Source: BOG-931 sp963761525 (lineage in GTDB: Bacteria; Pseudomonadota; Alphaproteobacteria; Rhizobiales; Xanthobacteraceae). From it: a stretch of 64,000 nucleotides of DNA. The translations under genes and the position numbers were made by a program. This document shows, piece by piece, positions 58,952 through 64,000 of the stretch. The stretch is taken from the NCBI GenBank assembly GCA_963761525.1, contig CAVXHG010000008.1, positions 1,550,001 to 1,614,000 on the forward strand, read 5' to 3'. Each line of letters opens with the position of its first letter. Positions within the stretch are counted from its first letter, which is position 1. Below the pieces are notes generated by a model, which was not told the origin of the DNA, made no database searches, and was given only the letters and a program-made list of their open reading frames with translations.

Positions 58952-59832
58952 TTGCCGGTCCCCAGCCCCAAAATCTTCCGCGCATCGTTTGGCGTCGCGA
59001 CATGGTCGCCCAGCACTTCGATGATCCTGCCGGCTTTCTCGACCAGCGCGGCGTTGCTCGGCGCGAGCTTGCCTTTATCGAGATAGATGTTGTCCTCAAG
59101 CCCGACGCGGGGATGGCCGCCGAGCAGCACGGCCTGCGCCACCATCGGGAACTGATAAAGCGAAATGCCGAAGGCAAACCACGTCGCATCCGACGGCAGC
59201 AGATTGCGCATGTAGGTCATCGCTTCCGGTGTCGCCGGCTGGCCCCACGATATGCCGAGGCAGATCTGGAACATGCCCGGCCCTTTCACGTAGCCGTTCT
59301 CCAGGAAACGCTTGGCCAGCAACAGATGCCCGGTCTCGAACACTTCGAGCTCCGGCGTCACACCGGCGTCCTTGATCGCGAGCGCCATCTGCTGGAGATG
59401 CGATGGCGTGTTGATAAACACGCGATCGCCCATGTTCAGGCTGCCCATATCGAGGCTGCAGATGTCGGGCTTCAGCTCCAGCACGTGGCGTACGCGATCT
59501 TCCGGCGATTTGAGCGTGCTGTCCGGTCCCGGCTTCGAAGCATCGTGCGGGTCATGATGGAACCGCGCGCCCGGGCCGGTGGTGAGATTGATCAGCACAT
59601 CGGTGCCGCTTGAGCGAATGCGCTCGACCACTTCGCGATAATGCGCCGGGTCCATGCTGGGCTTGGTGGTCTGCGGATTGCGCACATGAATATGCACGAT
59701 CGCGGCGCCGGCCTTGGCGGCATCGATCGACGATTGCGCGATCTGTTCCGGCGTCACCGGTACCGCGGGATTGCGGCCTGGCGTATCCGCCGAGCCGGTC
59801 ACGGCGCAGGAAATAATGACTTTGCGTTGCAT
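58948..59832 (-). CDS. BKACE family enzyme (3-keto-5-aminohexanoate cleavage type)
   Basis: The ATG at 59832 gives 294 residues of the beta-keto acid cleavage family (DUF849). Zinc ligands His47 and His49 are in VHIHVRNP, with RFHHDPHDASKPGPDS, GSLNMGDRVFINTPSHL and GGHPRVGLEDNIYLDKGKLAPSNAALV as further marks. Members cleave beta-keto acids with acetyl-CoA or make acetoacetate. The substrate depends on the subgroup and cannot be read here. It overlaps the end of merR by 4 bases on the opposite strand. Confidence 0.9.
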   Translation of the reverse strand: MQRKVIISCAVTGSADTPGRNPAVPVTPEQIAQSSIDAAKAGAAIVHIHVRNPQTTKPSMDPAHYREVVERIRSSGTDVLINLTTGPGARFHHDPHDASKPGPDSTLKSPEDRVRHVLELKPDICSLDMGSLNMGDRVFINTPSHLQQMALAIKDAGVTPELEVFETGHLLLAKRFLENGYVKGPGMFQICLGISWGQPATPEAMTYMRNLLPSDATWFAFGISLYQFPMVAQAVLLGGHPRVGLEDNIYLDKGKLAPSNAALVEKAGRIIEVLGDHVATPNDARKILGLGTGN

Positions 59833-59856
59833 GGTGGTCAGCTGGCCTCCCCACAT

Positions 59857-60188
59857 TGTGTCCAGATTGACGCCTTCGGCAAAAGGCGGCGTGGATCTTC
59901 AGGGTCTTGGATCTTCAGAGTCTTGGATCTTCGGGGAAAGTTATAGCGGCAGGTTTGGCGGATGTCGCGCCCACGCCCGGCCACAAAAGCGAACGACCAC
60001 GAACGAGAGGCGCGCGTTCATCCGGCGTCGCCTTTTCGTATCGTGGCCGTTAAAGCGATGGCTCAACACATACATCATCGCTGTAACGCCTAGATTTATA
60101 CCGGATCACAATGACAGCCGCGTGACTCCTCTGCCCCACGGCGCCGAAGCGATGCTAGAATGGCCGTGAGCGAAAGACGGGTGCCAGG
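59857..60188. other. Intergenic region with tandem and dispersed repeats
   Basis: No gene is supported. Two and a half tandem copies of a 16-base unit GGATCTTCAGGGTCTT lie at 59893-59936. From 60011 a segment of about 40 bases (starting CGCGCGTTCATCCGGCGTC) has a diverged copy at 63176-63217. The last bases lead into the DUF72 gene start. Confidence 0.5.
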
Positions 60189-60998
60189 ATGGCGTCAAAA
60201 TCAGGCCGCATCTTTATCGGTATCGGCGGCTGGACCTTCGAGCCGTGGCGCGGGACGTTTTACCCGAAGGGCCTGCCGCATGCGAAGGAACTGTCTTACG
60301 CCAGCGAGCGGCTGACCTCGATCGAGGTCAACGGCACCTTCTATCGTACCCAGACGCCGGCGACCTATCGCAAATGGGCGAGCGAGGTGCCGGCGGGCTT
60401 CGTGTTCTCGCTCAAGGGGCCGCGCTTTGCCGTCAATCGCCGCGTGCTCAAAGAAGCCGGCGACTCGATCAAGCGCTTTCTCGATTCCGGCGTGACCGAA
60501 CTCGGCGAACGTCTCGGGCCCCTGCTCTGGCAATTCGCACCGACCAAAAAATTCGATCCCGCCGACTTCGGCGGCTTCCTCGAATTGCTGCCGGAAAAAT
60601 TTGAAGGCCGCGCGCTGCGCCACGTCATCGAAGTCCGCCACGACAGTTTCGCCACGCCGGAATTTCTGGCGCTGTTGCGCCAGTTCAATATGCCGGTCGT
60701 TTTCACCGACCACGTGAAATATCCGAACATCGCGGATCTCACCGGTGACTTCGCTTATGCGCGGCTGCAGCGCGGCGAAGACAACATTCCAACCGCCTAT
60801 CCGCCGAAGGACATCGCCGCCTGGGCAAAGCGACTGCAATTATGGGCGGACGGCAAAGCGCCGGACGATTTGCGGCACGTCGAAACGAAGAAACCTAAAG
60901 CTGTGCCGCGCGACGTCTTTGCCTACGTGATTCACGAGGGCAAAATCCGCGCGCCGGGCGGCGCCATGGCGCTGATCGAACGGTTGCGCGTCGCTTAA
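60189..60998 (+). CDS. DUF72 family protein (YecE-like)
   Basis: The 269 residues match DUF72, a TIM-barrel-like family. Family patterns are FIGIGGWTFEPWRGTFYPKGLPHAKELSYASERLTSIEVNGTFYR, FSLKGPRFAVNRR, LGPLLWQFAP and VFAYVIHEGKIRAPGGA. The barrel has conserved polar residues but no proven reaction. It is cytoplasmic. It lies alone after a non-coding gap. Confidence 0.9.
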   Translation: MASKSGRIFIGIGGWTFEPWRGTFYPKGLPHAKELSYASERLTSIEVNGTFYRTQTPATYRKWASEVPAGFVFSLKGPRFAVNRRVLKEAGDSIKRFLDSGVTELGERLGPLLWQFAPTKKFDPADFGGFLELLPEKFEGRALRHVIEVRHDSFATPEFLALLRQFNMPVVFTDHVKYPNIADLTGDFAYARLQRGEDNIPTAYPPKDIAAWAKRLQLWADGKAPDDLRHVETKKPKAVPRDVFAYVIHEGKIRAPGGAMALIERLRVA

Positions 60999-61210
60999 CC
61001 TCTACCCTTGCAGGTATGGAACTTCCGCGTAAATAGACGACTTTTGTAAGATATTGATATTAATAACTAAATCATCCCCCACCCCGGAATACCTTTCGTC
61101 GCTTTGTTTTTCACTGTGGCCGAACGGTCATAGGTGAACGAGTCCCGCCACATGTATTCACTAGCTTGGTTGGAGGCGATTCTGCGCCTTCTGAAATTCG
61201 GGGGCACCCT

Positions 61211-61944
61211 ATGAAAAAGTTTGTTCTTGCTACCATTGCCGCGGGCACTCTTCTGAGCGCACCGGCGTTCGCCGCTGACATGGCCGTAAAGGCGCGGCCG
61301 CCGGCGCTGGCGCCGGCATACGATTGGAGCGGCTTTTACATCGGTGGCGATCTTGGCTGGCAGGGATCGCGGATCGGATTGTCCAGTCCGCTTCCGGGAG
61401 ATCCCTTATCCTATACGCCGAACCACGACGGCTTCGCTGGTGGCGGTTTCGTCGGAATCCAGAAGCAGTTTAACCAAGTCGTTGTCGGCATTGAAGGCAG
61501 CTACCTGGCGGCAACCGGTCATGAGAGCTTTGGAACGGCTTCTATCGGAAGCATCTTTACCCCGGGTGGCACGGCGACCGCCCAGGCGAAGTTAAAGGAT
61601 CTCTGGAGCATCGGCGGCCGAGTCGGCCTCCCCTTTGGCCAATGGATGCCGTACGTTGCCGGCGGTTACGGAAGCGGATCCTTCCAGTTGAATGCCCAAA
61701 ACACTGTGGGCGTCATAACGGAGGCAGCGACCTCGCGTAACGAGCGGCGGATACGTCGGCGGCGGGGTGGACTATGCATTCACCAAAAACTGGATCATCG
61801 GCGCCGAGTATCGGCACTACTTCTTCGACACAAAGACTGTCAATGCGGTGTGGTCGACTGGTGTCGATCGATCCGACGACATTTTCGACGCGCACCGACA
61901 CAGTGCTGGCGCGGTTGAGCTACAAGTTCAACTTTATGCAGTGA
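61211..61944 (+). CDS. Outer-membrane beta-barrel protein (Omp25/RopB type), two +1 frameshifts
   Basis: The ATG at 61211 starts a signal peptide (KKFVLATIAAGTLLSAPAFAADMAVKA) followed by the family entry YDWSGFYIGGDLGWQGS. Beta-strands alternate to the C-terminus. An extra C at 61745 breaks GGYVGGGVDYAFTKNW, and one extra C at 61873/61874 breaks DRSTTFSTRTDTVLARLSYKFNF. Repaired, it ends in MQ at 61942 with 243 residues. The penultimate-Phe strand pattern suits BAM insertion. It is probably a structural barrel. Confidence 0.85.
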
Positions 61945-61973
61945 ACTGCGGAAGCCGCATACCGTGATTAGGA

Positions 61974-62006
61974 AAAGCCCCGGCCTCGCGCCGGGGCTTT
62001 GTTTTT
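61974..62006 (+). terminator. Rho-independent terminator after the barrel gene
   Basis: An 11-bp stem AAAGCCCCGGC / GCCGGGGCTTT with a 5-base loop and a following GTTTTT. Confidence 0.88.
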
Positions 62007-62199
62007 CAGTTTTCGTTCTTGAAGATCGCGATGGTAAAAAACGCGTTTGTATCGCGTACGCTGCGGCCTACAGGATGCTGCCGCTCCTATCGCCTTTCGG
62101 CTCGCTATTGCCGGTACTGCATAGTGAAGCTTGTTTCCGGTCTTGTTATGATTTTCCAAACAGGCGCTAACCGGCCGGCGCAAAGACGGAGATGAAAAT

Positions 62200-62598
62200 A
62201 TGAGTGCACCCGGACTCATAACCGTTCGCAGCAAGTATTCCGCCAAGGACACGCTGGACCGACTTGAAGCCGAGGTGAAAGCCCGGGGCATCGAGGTGTT
62301 CGCCCGCATCGATCATGCCGCCGGCGCGACCGCGGTTGGCCTGCCGTTGCGGCCGACAACGGTGCTGATATTCGGCAACGCCAAAGCAGGAACGCCGCTG
62401 ATGCAAGCCGATCAGGCGGCAGGCATCGATTTGCCGCTGAAGGCTCTGGTCTATGAGGACGCGTCCGGCGCCGTTTGGCTTGCCTACAACGATCCGCACT
62501 GGATCGCGCAGCGGCACGGGCTTGGCCCCTCAGTTGCGGCAAATGTCGAGGGCCTCGCCAAAGTCCTCGAAACCCTCGCCGCGAAAGCGACCGCGTGA
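62200..62598 (+). CDS. DUF302 family protein
   Basis: The 132 residues match DUF302: GLITVRSKYSAKDTLDRLEAEVKARGIEVFARIDHAAGA, then LRPTTVLIFGNAKAGTPLMQADQAAGIDLPLKALVYEDASG and WLAYNDPHW. The fold is small and alpha/beta with unknown function. Members are often near metal or stress genes. No signal peptide is visible, so it is probably cytoplasmic. Confidence 0.9.
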   Translation: MSAPGLITVRSKYSAKDTLDRLEAEVKARGIEVFARIDHAAGATAVGLPLRPTTVLIFGNAKAGTPLMQADQAAGIDLPLKALVYEDASGAVWLAYNDPHWIAQRHGLGPSVAANVEGLAKVLETLAAKATA

Positions 62599-62611
62599 AA
62601 TAGTCTGCAAC

Positions 62612-62983
62612 CTACATCGCTACGTTTTGCGCGCGCAGCCGCCGTGCCAGAGTGCGCATGACGTTGAGCGCGAAATGCGGCGTACGGCTCACCAGAAACA
62701 GGAACTGCTTCTCGCCGACCGGAACGAGCTTCGCATCAGTCTTGGCGATCGCCGTTGCGCTTCGCGGCGCCGGATCGATCAGCGCCATTTCGCCGAAAAT
62801 ATCGTGGTCGCCGAGCGTGCCGAGCAATCGGTTGCCAAGCTGGATGTCGACCTTGCCGCTCTGGATGACGAAGAACTCGGCGCCCGGATCACCCTCTTTG
62901 AAGATAACGTCGCCGGCCTTGAACTCGTGAACCGTGGCGCCAGCGCCTGCCAGGATGCCAAAATCAATCGTCGTGTCGGACAT
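62612..62983 (-). CDS. Single-domain cyclic nucleotide-binding protein
   Basis: The 123 residues form one cNMP-binding (Crp-like) beta barrel. Patterns are FKAGDVIFKEGDPGAEFFVIQSGKVDI and the phosphate cassette region FGEMALIDPAPRSATAIAKTDAKLVPVG (GEMALI...RSAT). A DNA-binding domain is absent. It is probably a free sensor of cAMP or related nucleotides. It converges with the DUF302 gene. Confidence 0.9.
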   Translation of the reverse strand: MSDTTIDFGILAGAGATVHEFKAGDVIFKEGDPGAEFFVIQSGKVDIQLGNRLLGTLGDHDIFGEMALIDPAPRSATAIAKTDAKLVPVGEKQFLFLVSRTPHFALNVMRTLARRLRAQNVAM

Positions 62984-63381
62984 GTCGAGAGCCCCGTTGC
63001 CTTACGGTAATACTGTAGTTCCATGACATGCGAGTGGATGATTACAGTTTTATGACAACAGCCGCGCCGCGGGAACCTGACGCTTGAAACCGCGCTCGCC
63101 GCGAACCGGCAGGCCGCATCGGAATATCTGGACGAATGGCTGGGCCAGAAAATGCTAACGGCCACGTTCGACTGAGTGCGCGTACATCCGGCGTCACCCT
63201 ATCGTAACCGTGGCCGTCCCGTAGCGGCGGCCCTTGCGAGCCTCAACGCCACGGAAGGCAGATAGGCGTTACCTGCCTTTTATGCAAGAGTGTGCGGAAA
63301 TCGTTAACAAAGGGCTAATTGTACTCAACTAACGATCAATCCGGGGCTGTACGGCAACCGCCCCGCGCCAGGGAGAAAACC
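62984..63381. other. Intergenic region with a possible gene remnant and a dispersed repeat
   Basis: At 63074-63175 an open run ending in TGA reads NLTLETALAANRQAASEYLDEWLGQ-like residues, looking like the end of a lost gene. From 63176 a segment related to 60011 occurs. The promoter of the HdeD gene must lie after 63220. Confidence 0.45.
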
Positions 63382-63963
63382 ATGACCATGAGCCGACCGA
63401 CCGACGAACAAGGCATCGAAAACGCCGTTTCCGGCGCCATCCGGGCTCATTGGAAGCTCTTCCTGATCGAAGGCATCGTGCTGGTCATACTCGGCTTCGC
63501 GGCCATCCTGGTCCCGCCGATCGCCACGCTGGCGTTCGAACTGGTGATCGGCTGGCTGTTCCTGATCAGCGGCGTGGTCGGGTTGATCACCACGTTCTAC
63601 ATGCGCAACGCGCCGGGCTTCTGGTGGTCGTTGTTGTCGGCCGTCGTCGGCATCGCCGCGGGCCTGGTGCTGCTGCGCTGGCCAATCTCGGGAACGCTGT
63701 CGCTCACTTTCGTCCTGATCGCTTTCTTCGTGATCGAGGGCATCCTCACCATCATGTACGCGCTGGATCACCGCAATCAGCTTTCGAGCCGATGGGGCTG
63801 GATGCTGGCGAGCGGTATCGTTGATCTCATTCTCGCCGGCATCATCTTTGCCGGACTACCGGGATCGGCGGCATGGGCGCTCGGGCTGTTGGTCGGCATC
63901 AACATGGTGTTCGGCGGCACCGCCATGATCGGCATGGCACTGGCGGCAAAAAACCCAGCGTAG
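63382..63963 (+). CDS. HdeD family membrane protein
   Basis: The ATG at 63382 follows GGGAGAAAAC and gives 193 residues with six membrane helices in three pairs, such as LFLIEGIVLVILGFAAILVPP, LVIGWLFLISGVVGLITTFYM and WGWMLASGIVDLILAGIIFAGLP. The repeated DUF308 pattern defines HdeD, which in enteric bacteria protects against acid. Here the role is unproven. It is the last gene of the window and is complete. Confidence 0.9.
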   Translation: MTMSRPTDEQGIENAVSGAIRAHWKLFLIEGIVLVILGFAAILVPPIATLAFELVIGWLFLISGVVGLITTFYMRNAPGFWWSLLSAVVGIAAGLVLLRWPISGTLSLTFVLIAFFVIEGILTIMYALDHRNQLSSRWGWMLASGIVDLILAGIIFAGLPGSAAWALGLLVGINMVFGGTAMIGMALAAKNPA

Positions 63964-64000
63964 TTATGCCAGGTAATCGGCCGGACGAACTGACGGCGTT

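Noticed and set aside
59714..60169. A 151-residue open frame on the + strand
   Set aside because: It begins inside the BKACE gene and runs through tandem repeats. The composition is that of a shadow frame.

Overview
The window reads as a chromosomal stretch of an alphaproteobacterium of the order Hyphomicrobiales, most likely near Bradyrhizobium/Rhodopseudomonas/Pseudolabrys (Xanthobacteraceae/Nitrobacteraceae). The reasons are high GC, DUF3126 and Usg proteins, an Omp25/RopB-type barrel, HdeD and PAS_5 proteins, and several dispersed palindromes of the kind scattered through Bradyrhizobium-like genomes (69-116, 23160-23235, 43249-43373, 55690-55796). Genus cannot be fixed from the sequence alone.

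Layout. 0-8 kb: secreted, patatin, CBS, rhomboid, PAS, PilZ and transglutaminase-like genes, then a group D flavin monooxygenase-like gene. 8-13 kb: an RND efflux permease and adaptor pair, then a gamma-carbonic anhydrase. 13-23 kb: small membrane proteins, CysE, hydrolase, an orphan substrate-binding protein, cytochrome P450, FAD monooxygenase and a MetE-like gene. 23-26 kb: a CsoR repressor divergent from a YHS/HMBD-containing copper ATPase, with a GC-rich operator between them. 26-28.5 kb: PilZ, membrane and HU genes. 28.5-34.2 kb: small exported proteins and an archaic chaperone-usher fimbrial cluster ending at tRNA-Leu(UAA). 34-41 kb: cupin, xanthine phosphoribosyltransferase, a CinA-like protein, then the four-gene Anbu operon (ATP-grasp, alpha-E, transglutaminase, proteasome-like peptidase). 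41-46 kb: a GGDEF-EAL protein, an SDR and small proteins. 46-49 kb: ECF sigma factor, membrane anti-sigma factor and subtilisin-like protease. 49-55 kb: SdpI, a hairpin-rich non-coding stretch, Old Yellow Enzyme, and frameshifted nucleoside transporter, lipase and usg genes. 55-57.5 kb: groES-groEL with a CIRCE element and a heat-shock-like promoter. 57.6-59 kb: a compact mercury uptake/regulation cluster (merR, merT, merP, GDCCVxC protein) without merA. 59-64 kb: BKACE, DUF72, outer-membrane barrel, DUF302, cNMP-binding and HdeD genes.

Many genes that should be intact, groEL among them, are broken by single-base indels. I could locate nearly all of them by restoring family-conserved sequence. 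Outside 52.2-55 kb every one is a +1 insertion. Between 52.2 and 55 kb insertions and deletions are mixed and dense. Draft-assembly error is the simplest explanation, so frameshifted entries are given as whole genes with the break described.

The most interesting functional idea is in the 46-49 kb operon. The periplasmic domain of the anti-sigma factor resembles the propeptide-like region of the protease encoded next to it, which suggests a protease/anti-sigma signalling circuit.
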